64,000 bases of DNA from Muribaculaceae bacterium (GTDB lineage Bacteria > Bacteroidota > Bacteroidia > Bacteroidales > Muribaculaceae): NCBI GenBank assembly GCA_014867205.1, contig WGUO01000009.1:1-64000 (forward strand), read 5' to 3'. A program made the translations under genes and the position numbers. Of the stretch, positions 35,420 through 44,211 are shown one piece after another; the stretch's first letter is position 1, and the number at the start of each line of letters is the position of its first letter. The notes under the pieces are model-generated. The model made no database searches and had not been told where the DNA came from. It saw only the letters and a program-made list of their open reading frames with translations.

Positions 35420-37714
35420 ATGGACGTTCTCAGTTTTATCAGCGCCGACAAACGCGTGAAGATTCAGGCCGCCACAACCGCCGACAACGGCAGACTGTGG
35501 CGCAGATTCCGCGCCCGTGTCGGCTCTACCGAGACCGCCCTCACATACTGCGATTACCGTTCTTCCTTGCCCGGCTCGCTCTCGCTCGCCGAGCCTACGG
35601 CTTCCAAGCCTTCCGAAGTCGGAGAACCCGACAGCACCGCATGGCCTGAACTTCCCCCCGTTTTCTACGAAACCGCCGTCTATAATTTCTCGCTCCAGTT
35701 CACCGGACTAGCCGAATCGCCAAGCATCGTACACAGACTCAAAGAGGTGCAGGATATTTTTACGGCGGTGAAAATCGGAGAAAACGACTGGCTGCTCGCC
35801 TCCTCGCTCGATTTCATCAACGAGCCGGGAGTGTTCGACCTCTCGTTCCGCTACCGTCCGAAAGGTGGGAAAGAACGTACCGACACACTTTCTTTCCGTG
35901 TAGTCTCGCCTAAGCTCGACACAAAGGAGGACTACAATTATATACTCGCCGACATCAACCGCGAGTATAAGGATATAATCTATAAGTATCTCTCCAAAAC
36001 CTTGCAGAACCTTAGCCTCGATGGAAGGAGCAGCAACAATGATGTTTGGCTCTCAATCTTTCGCGAGGTGATAGACGGCTATCTCAAGGCTGTCACTTAC
36101 ATTGTCAATCGCCCGCACCTGCGCGAAACCCGCGATGTGCGGTTCAGCAAGCCGGAGCGCATCAAACGCTGGACTCCGCAGATGGCGCGGCTGTTCGCCG
36201 AGCGAAAGGCCGGGCAGACGCTTGAGACCGCCTACTTCCGGCACGAGATAACCGAAAACACCAATAACACACGGGAGAACCGCTTCGTAAAATTTACGCT
36301 CGAACGCATAAGCCGGAGGCTCGATGCAATCTTCCGTCAGCTCAAAGCCATATCAGAGCAGAAAGGAAGTGAGATCGCGCAGAGCGAAATTGCCGAACTC
36401 GACAACTATCAGAGCCGACTGCGCAAACTCGCCATGAGTCCGTTGCTCCGCAATCTGCGCGGCGAACCGCTGCACAGCGAGAGCATGGTACTTCAAAAGC
36501 GCACCGGCTACGCCCAGGTCTACCGCTATTGGCTCATGCTCCAAAAGGGGATAGAGCTTTTCGAGGGCAGCAACAACATCGGTGTGCGCCCGGTGTGGGA
36601 GTTGTACGAATTGTGGTGTTTCTTGAAAATGCGCTCTATGGTCGCTGAAATCCTCGGCCTTGACTTCGCCAATACCGAAGAAATCAGAGAGGAACCGATG
36701 GTTATGCTTGAACCGTTCAGCGACTCGACTGCAGAACACACCGTCCGCTATTTCTACGGCGAGGACGAGGTCAGGCTGCATTATCAGCACACCTTCAACC
36801 GCCGGAGCGGTGAGGTGCATACAGCCACCACCGACAACCGCCCCGACATCGTGCTTACCGTCCGTAAGCCCGATGGCTTTGAGCTGACCTATCTCTATGA
36901 CGCGAAATATCGCGTCACAGATGATGACCGACTTTCAAAAGAGGACGCTGACGAAATATCCGACCTGAATCAGATTGGCGCGGATTATCCGCCATCGGAC
37001 GCAATAAATCAGATGCACCGCTACCGCGATGCAATCTATTACGGTCAGAAACGCAACGAGCGATACGGCTTCGCCGCCAAAGAAATCATCGGAGGCTACA
37101 TACTTTTTCCCGGTCGCGGCGATGACGAGAGCATAAAGAAACGCTACTACTACCGCAGTATCGAATCGGTCAACATCGGAGCTTTCCCATTGTTGCCCGA
37201 CCATACTAATCCTGCCGAAGAGGGAACTCTGCTACATCAGCACCTTGTGCAGATACTCACCGCGCCTGTCGCCATCGACCTCGTGAAAGGGGCGATACCG
37301 CAGAGAGGGTTGCAATATAATGTCGCGGATATGCCGGTGCCTGAAGACCTCGTGCTTGTCGGCTACTTCAAGACAGAGCAACTGCCTGTCATCAAGGAAA
37401 GAATGTTGTACTATGTTCCTGCGGCACTCGGCAAAGGCTCTATCAATCTCGTGTCGGGTTTTGAGAAAACGAAGTATCTTCTACTGCACCACGACAGCGA
37501 GCGTCTGCTACTACGTCTTAAAGGCGATGGCCCGAAGTTATTCCCCAAGACTGCACTTGAAAGTATGGGGTTTGCTCCCTCCGGCGACTTCTATCTTGGT
37601 TTCGAGATAAAAGACTTCAAGCCCGTTGTCGGTATTGACCCAAATGCCTACGAACTGGAGCGCAAAGGCCAACAGCGATTTACGCCATATTTTACTACTA
37701 TAGATAAGCTTTAA
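35420..37714 (+). CDS. McrC-like PD-(D/E)XK nuclease subunit (DUF2357)
   Basis: 764 aa. The N-terminal half (~1-400) is the DUF2357-type helical/beta region that docks on the AAA+ partner; the C-terminal half carries a PD-(D/E)XK core, with D476 in RPDIVLT and D494-A-K496 in LYDAKYR, then DAINQMHRYRDAIYY. This is the expected nuclease partner of the McrB-like protein 12 bp upstream. GC-rich throughout, like the 3' part of mcrB. Cleavage specificity would come from the N-terminus of the McrB-like subunit. Confidence 0.88.
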   Translation: MDVLSFISADKRVKIQAATTADNGRLWRRFRARVGSTETALTYCDYRSSLPGSLSLAEPTASKPSEVGEPDSTAWPELPPVFYETAVYNFSLQFTGLAESPSIVHRLKEVQDIFTAVKIGENDWLLASSLDFINEPGVFDLSFRYRPKGGKERTDTLSFRVVSPKLDTKEDYNYILADINREYKDIIYKYLSKTLQNLSLDGRSSNNDVWLSIFREVIDGYLKAVTYIVNRPHLRETRDVRFSKPERIKRWTPQMARLFAERKAGQTLETAYFRHEITENTNNTRENRFVKFTLERISRRLDAIFRQLKAISEQKGSEIAQSEIAELDNYQSRLRKLAMSPLLRNLRGEPLHSESMVLQKRTGYAQVYRYWLMLQKGIELFEGSNNIGVRPVWELYELWCFLKMRSMVAEILGLDFANTEEIREEPMVMLEPFSDSTAEHTVRYFYGEDEVRLHYQHTFNRRSGEVHTATTDNRPDIVLTVRKPDGFELTYLYDAKYRVTDDDRLSKEDADEISDLNQIGADYPPSDAINQMHRYRDAIYYGQKRNERYGFAAKEIIGGYILFPGRGDDESIKKRYYYRSIESVNIGAFPLLPDHTNPAEEGTLLHQHLVQILTAPVAIDLVKGAIPQRGLQYNVADMPVPEDLVLVGYFKTEQLPVIKERMLYYVPAALGKGSINLVSGFEKTKYLLLHHDSERLLLRLKGDGPKLFPKTALESMGFAPSGDFYLGFEIKDFKPVVGIDPNAYELERKGQQRFTPYFTTIDKL

Positions 37715-37718
37715 TCAA

Positions 37719-38462
37719 ATGAATAACTTCTGGAATAAAACGAATACAATTTTAAGCGTTATTGCCATATTAGTGGCGATATTTATTGGTTGGTATTTCA
37801 ATCGAGAAAAATCGACATCCCTTAATATTGAGCAGGTAAATGCAACAAAATTGTCGCAGAATCTAGATATTGAAGGATTATCAGTACAATATCTGTTTCA
37901 TGATTCCATAGAAGTGAACAATTTGTGGAAAACGATATTTACAATAAAAAACACCGGAGACCAAAGCTTGTATGGTAAAGGTTTTTCCGATATTAACGTT
38001 AAAGATGGAGTATTACAACTCATTGTAAAAGATTGCAAAAAACTCCTGAGTATCAAAATGACCAATAATAACAATGGATGTATGTTAAGTAATAACGGCG
38101 GTCTGATAATTACCCAATGGAAACCAAATGAATATGCTGAATTTGAGATTTTAACAGAAAGCGAGACTGCACCAAACTTAACAATTAATCCGCGCGACAT
38201 AAAAGATGCAACAATTACTTATTCAAAATATACTCCTACCACAATATCAGCCACTCCAAAACTAATAGACAAATTTCCATCATCACTTAGAAATATATTA
38301 AAATGGGTTATTGTTGTAATAATGGCATTGCTTATTTTGATGGCAGTCGTTCAAATGCCTCAGCAATTAAAAGATAAGCCAAATTTTGTAAGAGTTCTTA
38401 CTATAATATTATGGTTGGTCTTTATGGCATTAACCCTTAGTCCTCTCTTATGGGTGTTTTAA
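37719..38462 (+). CDS. Membrane protein of unknown function
   Basis: 247 aa: one transmembrane helix at residues ~8-25, a beta-rich Asn/Thr-rich domain outside or inside the membrane (~30-185), then two closely spaced helices at the C-terminus. AT-rich, unlike the GC-rich mcrC only 4 bp before it. No family recognised. Its position directly after the restriction operon suggests a defence accessory, perhaps a membrane effector, but nothing in the sequence proves it. Confidence 0.65.
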   Translation: MNNFWNKTNTILSVIAILVAIFIGWYFNREKSTSLNIEQVNATKLSQNLDIEGLSVQYLFHDSIEVNNLWKTIFTIKNTGDQSLYGKGFSDINVKDGVLQLIVKDCKKLLSIKMTNNNNGCMLSNNGGLIITQWKPNEYAEFEILTESETAPNLTINPRDIKDATITYSKYTPTTISATPKLIDKFPSSLRNILKWVIVVIMALLILMAVVQMPQQLKDKPNFVRVLTIILWLVFMALTLSPLLWVF

Positions 38463-38477
38463 TTGTTCGAGATTATC

Positions 38478-39575
38478 ATGCCATACGAAGACAGATATAA
38501 GGAGTTTGAGCAGTATCTTGCTTCCGGGGAACCGGGAGTGGAGGAACGTGCGCGTAACTGGTCGATGGCTATCGGTTTGCAGGATGTTGACCGGTTGAAG
38601 CCGTCGGAGTTTCTGCTTGAACAGGCTAAAGCCAATATCGAGGGCAAGATTTCGAGCGAGGAGGTCAGCAAGCGTCTTGAGGAGTATTATAGTCAGAAAT
38701 CGGTTCGAGAGAAAGCGGAGGCAGATGGCACCTTTGAAGCAGACCGAGTGGCAGACCGAATCAATCTTCTTTTGGCGGAGAAGGCTTTTACATTCTCCCC
38801 TATGGAGTTGTCGCGTATACATGGTTTTCTTTTCAAAGGCGTTCTGCCTCATGCCGGACAGTTCCGAACATATAACATTACTAAGAATCAGTGGATTCTT
38901 GACGGTGATACAATCAGCTATGGCAGCGCGGACTCTTTGTCGGAACTTCTGAATTATGATTTCGGCGAGGAAAGGAAATTTGATTACAGCACCGTTTCGT
39001 CTGCGGACGCTATCAGACATATAGTGCGATTCATTTCAGGCATCTGGCAGATTCACGCTTTTGGCGAAGGTAGTACACGCACAACTGCGGTATTTATTAT
39101 CAAGTATCTCAGAAGTTTCGGCTTCGAGGTGAACAATGAGAGTTTTGAAAAGCACTCATGGTTCTTCCGCAATGCTCTCGTCCGCTCGCAGTATGAAAAT
39201 ATCCCCAAAGGCATTCACCGTACATTCGAGCCATTGGAGCGGTTTATGAATTTCGCGGTGTTCGGTATTCCGGAAAACCTCCGCAACCGCACTTTACACG
39301 TCCGTTGGGATGTAGCTAAACCTCAAAGCGACGCCCCAAAACGTCAAAATGACGTTTTGGAAACATCATTATCTTCACAGCTTTCGCTGAAAGAAATGGC
39401 TGTAATACGACAGATTCAGGACAATCCAAACATATCCATTACGGATATAGCTGCCAGCACTCGCCTCTCCAAAAGTACAATCGACCGCATAATCCGAGCA
39501 CTCAAAGAGAAAGGATTGCTGACCCGCATCGGAGCAAAGAATAACGCCACTTGGTTAATTAATTATGGACACTAA
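38478..39575 (+). CDS. Fic family protein with C-terminal winged helix
   Basis: 365 aa. The Fic core motif reads HAFGEGSTRTT (H193-T203); compared with HxFx(D/E)GNGRxxR the Asn is Ser199 and the second Arg is absent. Such proteins normally transfer AMP to a target. After a linker containing a perfect DNA hairpin (39336-39360) comes a winged helix (~300-360, SITDIAASTRLSKSTIDRIIRALKEKG-type) suggesting autoregulation. I start at the ATG at 38478 (MPYEDRY). It overlaps the next Fic gene by 11 bp. Activity may be altered by the motif changes. Confidence 0.85.
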   Translation: MPYEDRYKEFEQYLASGEPGVEERARNWSMAIGLQDVDRLKPSEFLLEQAKANIEGKISSEEVSKRLEEYYSQKSVREKAEADGTFEADRVADRINLLLAEKAFTFSPMELSRIHGFLFKGVLPHAGQFRTYNITKNQWILDGDTISYGSADSLSELLNYDFGEERKFDYSTVSSADAIRHIVRFISGIWQIHAFGEGSTRTTAVFIIKYLRSFGFEVNNESFEKHSWFFRNALVRSQYENIPKGIHRTFEPLERFMNFAVFGIPENLRNRTLHVRWDVAKPQSDAPKRQNDVLETSLSSQLSLKEMAVIRQIQDNPNISITDIAASTRLSKSTIDRIIRALKEKGLLTRIGAKNNATWLINYGH

Positions 39576-40356
39576 TCTTAACATACAGATAGAGGAGGCT
39601 CTAAAGTCTTATTTGGCTTCGAGAATCGAGGATCAGGTGGACTATCAAAAGTTCTACCTTTATTCCATTGTGACCCATTCCACGGCGATTGAAGGTTCTA
39701 CTGTCACCGAAGTAGAGAACCAACTTCTTTTCGATGAGGGCATTGCTGCCAAGGGTCGTTCTTTGACCGAACAGATGATGAATGTAGACCTGAAAGACGC
39801 TTATCTTCATGCTTTCAGAATTGCCGCTGAAAATCCTACATATACGCCAAAGTTATTGCAGCAACTGTCAGCACTGGTTATGCGGCGAACCGGAAGCGAA
39901 TATTCCACGATTGCCGGACATTTCGATTCATCGAAGGGCGAGTTTCGCCTCTGTAACGTCAGTGCCGGAATTGGTGGAAGGAGTTATCTTGCTTATAATA
40001 AGGTCCCACGTGCGGTGGATGATTTTTGCCGATGGCTTAACGAAGAAATTGCCAAAATTGACAGGACAAATATTGCGGATTGTTACCGTCTGAATTTTGA
40101 AGCCCACTTCCGGCTGGTAACAATTCATCCGTGGGTTGACGGCAATGGACGCACAACTCGACTGGTGATGAATATGATTCAGTGGCAGTTGGGACTTGTA
40201 CCTTCCATCGTCAGGAAAGAAGATAAAGGAGAATATATTCAGTCACTCATTGATAGCCGAGAGAATGACGATTCTACAATGGCACAGGATATTATGCTCC
40301 GTCACCACATCGCCAACCTCAACCGCCGAGTTTTACAGTATCAGGTAACATTGTAG
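39565..40356 (+). CDS. Fic family AMP-transferase, class II
   Basis: 263 aa. The canonical motif HPWVDGNGRTTR (from H188) is intact. The N-terminal inhibitory helix is present as S39-T-A-I-E43-G44, so this is a self-inhibited class II Fic protein that AMPylates a target when the Glu finger is displaced. The chain ends at NLNRRVLQYQVTL, where related proteins continue into a winged helix, so the C-terminus may be shortened. It overlaps the upstream Fic gene by 11 bp and the two should be co-expressed. Confidence 0.9.
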   Translation: MDTNLNIQIEEALKSYLASRIEDQVDYQKFYLYSIVTHSTAIEGSTVTEVENQLLFDEGIAAKGRSLTEQMMNVDLKDAYLHAFRIAAENPTYTPKLLQQLSALVMRRTGSEYSTIAGHFDSSKGEFRLCNVSAGIGGRSYLAYNKVPRAVDDFCRWLNEEIAKIDRTNIADCYRLNFEAHFRLVTIHPWVDGNGRTTRLVMNMIQWQLGLVPSIVRKEDKGEYIQSLIDSRENDDSTMAQDIMLRHHIANLNRRVLQYQVTL

Positions 40357-40377
40357 GTATAGTAACACGAAATCATT

Positions 40378-40809
40378 ATGGAAAAGTTTGGAGGGACAAG
40401 ATATAATTCACAATGGGATGGATCGACATGGTTCATCTTGGGACTGGTTGCGGTGTGCTGCGTTGTTCCTTGTTTCTTGGATGACGGAATCTGGCCGACA
40501 ATTATCTGTATTGTTATGTTGGCGTTTGTCTTAGTGACATTCCTCAGTATCTACTACCGCATTGACGGAGATAAACTGGTGGTATATTCTTTCTTTATCC
40601 CTACTGCTTACCCCATTGACAAGATTAAGGAAATCAAGCCGACTAAAAGTGTACTCTCGTCGCCGGCAACTTCATTGACCCACCGCTTGGCAATCACCTT
40701 TACCGACCGGAAGATTCTCAAAAGCTCCATTCCACTCATTATATCGCCCGTGCATCAAGAGGAATTTATCCGACATCTCCTCTCCATCAATCCCGAAATC
40801 AAACATTGA
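40378..40809 (+). CDS. Membrane-anchored bacterial PH-domain protein
   Basis: 143 aa: two adjacent transmembrane helices (~17-55), then a small beta-rich domain (YYRIDGDKLVVYSFFIPTAY, PIDKIKEIKPTKS, LAITFTDRK) matching the YyaB-like bacterial PH fold (bPH_4), ending with a helix (HQEEFIRHLLSINPEI). Function unknown. It follows the Fic pair by 21 bp. Confidence 0.75.
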   Translation: MEKFGGTRYNSQWDGSTWFILGLVAVCCVVPCFLDDGIWPTIICIVMLAFVLVTFLSIYYRIDGDKLVVYSFFIPTAYPIDKIKEIKPTKSVLSSPATSLTHRLAITFTDRKILKSSIPLIISPVHQEEFIRHLLSINPEIKH

Positions 40810-40876
40810 GCATAGATAATGTTGGTTAATCGCAATTATATATTACTCCAACATATCATATAATAAATATTTTTAC

Positions 40877-40884
40877 TATCTTTG
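40877..40884 (+). promoter_or_regulatory. -7 box for the hipB gene
   Basis: TATCTTTG, perfect -7 element 70 nt before the hipB start; -33 not clear. Confidence 0.5.
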
Positions 40885-40954
40885 CAGTATCATAAGATAG
40901 ATTGAGTATGGCAAAGTTATCGGCTTAGCCGCTTTGCACCTTAAAATATAAACA

Positions 40955-41272
40955 ATGGCAAAGAACACTATGGGGACTAAGTTGCCCCGGAAACTGGAGC
41001 AGAAAATGGCTCTTATGGGTGAACAGATTAAGCTCGCCCGACTGCGTCGTAACCTCTCGATTGCACAGGTGGCGGAGCGTGCGACTTGTTCGCCTCTCAC
41101 TGTGAATCGCATCGAGAAAGGTTCGCCCACGGTCTCAATCGGCATCTATGCCCGTGTTCTTTATGCTCTGCAACTTGATGATGATCTTCTTTTGATTGCT
41201 AAAGAAGATCCCCTCGGCAGAAACCTACAAGATCTCTCTCTCAAACATAGGCAAAGAGCGAGTAAGAAATGA
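40955..41272 (+). CDS. hipB: HipB-like XRE antitoxin
   Basis: 105-aa helix-turn-helix protein: QIKLARLRRNLSIAQVAERATCSPLTVNRIEKGSPTVSIG-type XRE domain at residues ~23-80, with a basic tail. This is the DNA-binding antitoxin partner of the HipA-like kinase at 41688. The two are normally adjacent; here they are separated by 415 bp holding a four-helix-bundle gene with inverted-repeat flanks. Confidence 0.88.
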   Translation: MAKNTMGTKLPRKLEQKMALMGEQIKLARLRRNLSIAQVAERATCSPLTVNRIEKGSPTVSIGIYARVLYALQLDDDLLLIAKEDPLGRNLQDLSLKHRQRASKK

Positions 41273-41273
41273 G

Positions 41274-41682
41274 CAATTAGGAATTAGAAATTAGCAATTT
41301 AGGAATGAAAGCGGAAAATGCTGTTAGAGATAAAAGTTATGCATTCGCAAGACGATGTGTAAAGTTGTATAAATATCTGTGCGAAGAGAAAAAGGAATAT
41401 ATTCTTTCAAAACAATTGCTTCGTAGCGGAACAAGCATCGGAGCTAATATTGCAGAAAGCCAATATGGTCAAACAAAAATGGATTTTGCAAGCAAGTTAT
41501 CTATTGCTCAAAAGGAAGCCGGAGAGTCGGAGTTTTGGTTGAAGTTTCTTGGTGACGAGGATTACATTACAGACGCTCAGGCTGAAAGCATGTTGAAGGA
41601 TTGCCGGGAATTAATACGGCTCTTGTAATCCATCACAAAAACGCTATACAACAAATAATTACTCATTTCTAATTACTAATTA
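41274..41682. mobile_element. Putative four-helix-bundle (IVS-like) mobile cassette
   Basis: A 409-bp segment bounded by ~28-bp imperfect inverted repeats (41274-41301 and 41655-41682, 22 of 28 matching, core AATTAGNAATTAGAAAT). It contains only the four-helix-bundle gene and lies exactly between hipB and hipA. Genes of this family are known inside 23S rRNA intervening sequences, which also have inverted-repeat ends. Mobility is inferred. Confidence 0.55.
41305..41628 (+). CDS. Four-helix-bundle protein (23S rRNA IVS-protein family)
   Basis: 107-aa all-helical protein with the family signature: KSYAFARRCVKLYKYL, LLRSGTSIGANIAESQYGQTKMDFASKLSIAQKEAGESEFWL-type central motif, and a terminal ECRELIRLL-like helix. 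The family includes proteins encoded in 23S rRNA intervening sequences and the Avd accessory of diversity-generating retroelements; it forms a pentameric barrel. Its job here is unknown; the inverted-repeat flanks suggest that it travels as a cassette. Confidence 0.88.
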   Translation: MKAENAVRDKSYAFARRCVKLYKYLCEEKKEYILSKQLLRSGTSIGANIAESQYGQTKMDFASKLSIAQKEAGESEFWLKFLGDEDYITDAQAESMLKDCRELIRLL

Positions 41683-41687
41683 CCAAT

Positions 41688-42947
41688 ATGCGAAGCATTT
41701 TTGTTTACGGGGACTTTGATTGGCTGGAAACGCCCCAGTTGATTGGCGAGCTTTCCTGCGACTCAGTGCGTGGCAGCGAGACATACGCATTTTCGTATGA
41801 TAGAGAGTGGCTTACCAAATATGGCGATGTTTTTCTCAGTGAGGATTTGCAGAATTATACCGGAATCCAATACACCGGACCCGGGCGAGACATATTCGCC
41901 TGTTTCTCCGATGCTCTCCCCGACCGCTGGGGCCGCACATTGTTGAATCGTCGGGAGCAAATTGCAGCTACCGATGAGAAGAGGGCCGTGCGCAGACTGA
42001 CTTCTTTCGATTACCTAATGGGGATTGACGACGCTTCGCGTATGGGCGGATTTCGGTTTGCCGAAACTCCCGAAGGACAGTTTATCAACTGTGAGCAAAG
42101 CCTCCGCGTCCCGCCATTGGCAAATGTCAGAGAACTGATGCGGGCAGCACATGAGATTGAACTTAGCGAGGAAAAGCATCTGTTGCCATCTAAAAAATGG
42201 CTTGTCCAATTGTTGCATCCGGGAACATCTCTCGGCGGTGCAAGACCGAAGGCATCTGTCATTGATGAGGACGGGAGTCTGACTGTTGCTAAATTTCCTT
42301 CGCGCAAAGATGATTATGATATTGCGCAGTGGGAGCATTTCTGCCATGTGATGGGTCGAAAGGCTGGATTGAATGTTGCCGAGACACGAACAATCGACGG
42401 CGAGGATTATCATATCCTTATTTCAAAGCGTTTCGACAGAAACAGCGACGGCAGACGAATACATTTTGCCTCCGCGTTGACTCTACTCGGACTTACTGAC
42501 GGCGACAACGCATCAACCGGTTACGGCTACACTGACATTGCCGATTTCATTATTCAGCACGGTAGCAATGTCGAACAAAACTTAGAGGAACTATTTCGCC
42601 GCGTGGCATTCTACATCATTGTCGGCAATTCCGATGACCATTTCCGCAATCATGGTTTTCTATTGACTCGCAAAGGTTGGGAACTTTCTCCGGCTTACGA
42701 CATCAATCCGACACTTGCCAACAATCAGAGCTTGCTTATCAATCGCACCACAAGCGAATCAGACCTCAATATTCTATTGGCATCCGCAGGAGATTACATG
42801 CTTTCATCGGAGAAAGCCATTGGCATTATCACCGAAGTAAAAGCAGTCATGAAATCGTGGCGCACAGAAGCCCGTAGGCTCGGCCTTCCCCAGCGCGACA
42901 TCGACATGTTCGCACCCCGATTCGATAAATGGATTGAATGTTTTTAA
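41688..42947 (+). CDS. hipA: HipA-family serine/threonine kinase toxin
   Basis: 419-aa full-length HipA-like kinase: N-subdomain (~1-120), Gly-rich loop SLGGARPKAS, catalytic loop IVGNSDDHFRNHGF with the conserved Asp and Asn, and metal-binding SPAYDINPT. HipA toxins phosphorylate tRNA synthetases and halt growth; HipB-type proteins neutralise them. The four-helix-bundle cassette ends 5 bp before its ATG, so its expression may now depend on read-through from hipB or on sequences in the cassette. Confidence 0.9.
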   Translation: MRSIFVYGDFDWLETPQLIGELSCDSVRGSETYAFSYDREWLTKYGDVFLSEDLQNYTGIQYTGPGRDIFACFSDALPDRWGRTLLNRREQIAATDEKRAVRRLTSFDYLMGIDDASRMGGFRFAETPEGQFINCEQSLRVPPLANVRELMRAAHEIELSEEKHLLPSKKWLVQLLHPGTSLGGARPKASVIDEDGSLTVAKFPSRKDDYDIAQWEHFCHVMGRKAGLNVAETRTIDGEDYHILISKRFDRNSDGRRIHFASALTLLGLTDGDNASTGYGYTDIADFIIQHGSNVEQNLEELFRRVAFYIIVGNSDDHFRNHGFLLTRKGWELSPAYDINPTLANNQSLLINRTTSESDLNILLASAGDYMLSSEKAIGIITEVKAVMKSWRTEARRLGLPQRDIDMFAPRFDKWIECF

Positions 42948-42980
42948 AGGATGCACTCTTAACTGTAATACATATCAACT

Positions 42981-43544
42981 ATGACAAAAAATGTATATCT
43001 CCTAGAATGGTATGGTCCATTTTTAACTCCACAAGATGTCATCGAATGGGAGAGACAAGAAATCGGAACTAAAAAGACATATATTTACTTATTCAAAGGG
43101 AAGCAAGGTGGGAAGCATAAATTCTCATATTATTGTGGACAAGCATTTAAACAATCTGCAGGTAAACGCTTGACCAATAAAGGACATCATATTAATGATG
43201 TAATATGTAGACCTAATGACATTTCTATATGGGTGGCAAAATTCCAAAATAAGGTTCCAACAAAAATGGATGTAAATCTTGTTGAAAAATTAATTACGTC
43301 AGTTATCACTCAAGCGATTATCGCTGATGAAAAAGTCGTGCTTAATCGAACAAATAAATTAAGACCGCGGACAAATCTTTATCTAATTAATGAGTGGTAT
43401 CGTCCCTCTGGAGAGCCTGTTATGAAATATAATACAGATTCAATTCCCAGCTTGCTTCCTGATGTTTTAATTTGTTATTCTCATAATGATAGTGCGAGTA
43501 TATATGGGAATAAGCGCACTCAATATATTAATGAGTTACGGTAG
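42981..43544 (+). CDS. GIY-YIG-like protein
   Basis: 187-aa AT-rich gene. The pattern YIYLFKG...YYCGQAFKQSAGKRLTNKGHH, followed by a Glu in NLVEKLIT and an Asn in NRTNKLRP, follows the order of GIY-YIG nuclease residues (GIY, YIG, R, H, E, N), although GIY itself is degenerate. I call a possible nuclease with caution. It is the last gene of the island on this strand, followed by nested inverted repeats. Confidence 0.5.
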   Translation: MTKNVYLLEWYGPFLTPQDVIEWERQEIGTKKTYIYLFKGKQGGKHKFSYYCGQAFKQSAGKRLTNKGHHINDVICRPNDISIWVAKFQNKVPTKMDVNLVEKLITSVITQAIIADEKVVLNRTNKLRPRTNLYLINEWYRPSGEPVMKYNTDSIPSLLPDVLICYSHNDSASIYGNKRTQYINELR

Positions 43545-43600
43545 ATTATTATAGGTAAAGATTAAAATCTCCTTTTTTGTAGCTTCGATAACTAATGAAA

Positions 43601-43687
43601 TATCGGCTCAGATTGAATGATATGATGGCAAAAATCGGCTTACATTGAGCCGATTTTCCAATAAATTTAAGTATGTATGAGCCGATA
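43601..43687. repeat. Nested inverted repeats sharing TGAGCCGAT
   Basis: Outer arms TATCGGCTCA (43601-43610) and TGAGCCGATA (43678-43687); inner arms AAAATCGGCT (43631-43640) and AGCCGATTTT (43648-43657) with a 7-nt loop. The inner hairpin has A and T runs and can terminate transcription from either side. Confidence 0.8.
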
Positions 43688-43759
43688 ATCAGAATTAGAG
43701 GATAAAGAGTTTTGAATCCTCATTCCCTCAGGTCTGTTAGGCTGAAATATGGTATAATC

Positions 43760-44131
43760 TTAGTTGAAACCTCTTCCGCCACAAGTTGCACACAGGCCTG
43801 TTCCCCCGCAGGCTCCGCAATTGGCATCGATTCCCGGGGCATGGTTGGGGCTTTTGCCGGTCCCTCCACAATTGTAGCATCGTCCGGAACTGCTGCATAC
43901 ACCGCATGGATTCTGCGTGTTGACCGGCGGGACGTAATATGTTCCTCCGCCAGTAGCATTGTTCTGGTCGGCTTCGTTTTGGCTGCCGTAGCCGTTGTCG
44001 TCATACTGCTCGCTCTGCGCGGGATGGAAACCGTGTTCTCTCAAGATCTCGCTCGCAGAAGGCTTCTTGCCACATGAGCAGACAGTCATGCCTAAGGCGA
44101 TGGCTAAGATTAATACCGCATTTTTCATCAT
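43760..44131 (-). CDS. Lipoprotein with DnaJ-like cysteine repeats
   Basis: 123-aa lipoprotein (lipobox region MTVCSC). After an Asn/Gln/Gly-rich linker the C-terminus has CGVCSSSGRCYNCGGTG and CGACGGTGLCATCGGRG, four CxxC pairs with the CxxCxGxG flavour of the DnaJ zinc domain. It probably binds Zn in the periplasm or at the cell surface. Two consecutive ATGs (44131, 44128) are possible starts. It has its own perfect promoter. Confidence 0.8.
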   Translation of the reverse strand: MMKNAVLILAIALGMTVCSCGKKPSASEILREHGFHPAQSEQYDDNGYGSQNEADQNNATGGGTYYVPPVNTQNPCGVCSSSGRCYNCGGTGKSPNHAPGIDANCGACGGTGLCATCGGRGFN

Positions 44132-44180
44132 AATTCTAACTTTTAAATCTGGTTGTTCTCTTCTTCGATGCCGAAGTTTA

Positions 44181-44211
44181 CAAATTTAACAAGAATCCAG
44201 GAATTATCAAA
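44181..44211 (-). promoter_or_regulatory. Promoter of the cysteine-repeat lipoprotein
   Basis: Minus strand TTTG (44208-44211), 19 nt, TAAATTTG (44181-44188), perfect. Confidence 0.85.

Noticed and set aside
35420..37714. Reading the gene as BREX or DISARM component
   Set aside because: No PglX, BrxC, DrmA or PLD partners; the McrB/McrC pairing with two C5-methyltransferases explains it better.
41305..41628. Accessory protein of a diversity-generating retroelement
   Set aside because: No reverse transcriptase or template/variable repeats nearby.
43712..44077. 121-codon plus-strand frame across the lipoprotein
   Set aside because: The minus strand has a signal peptide, CxxC repeats and a perfect promoter; the plus frame has none of these.
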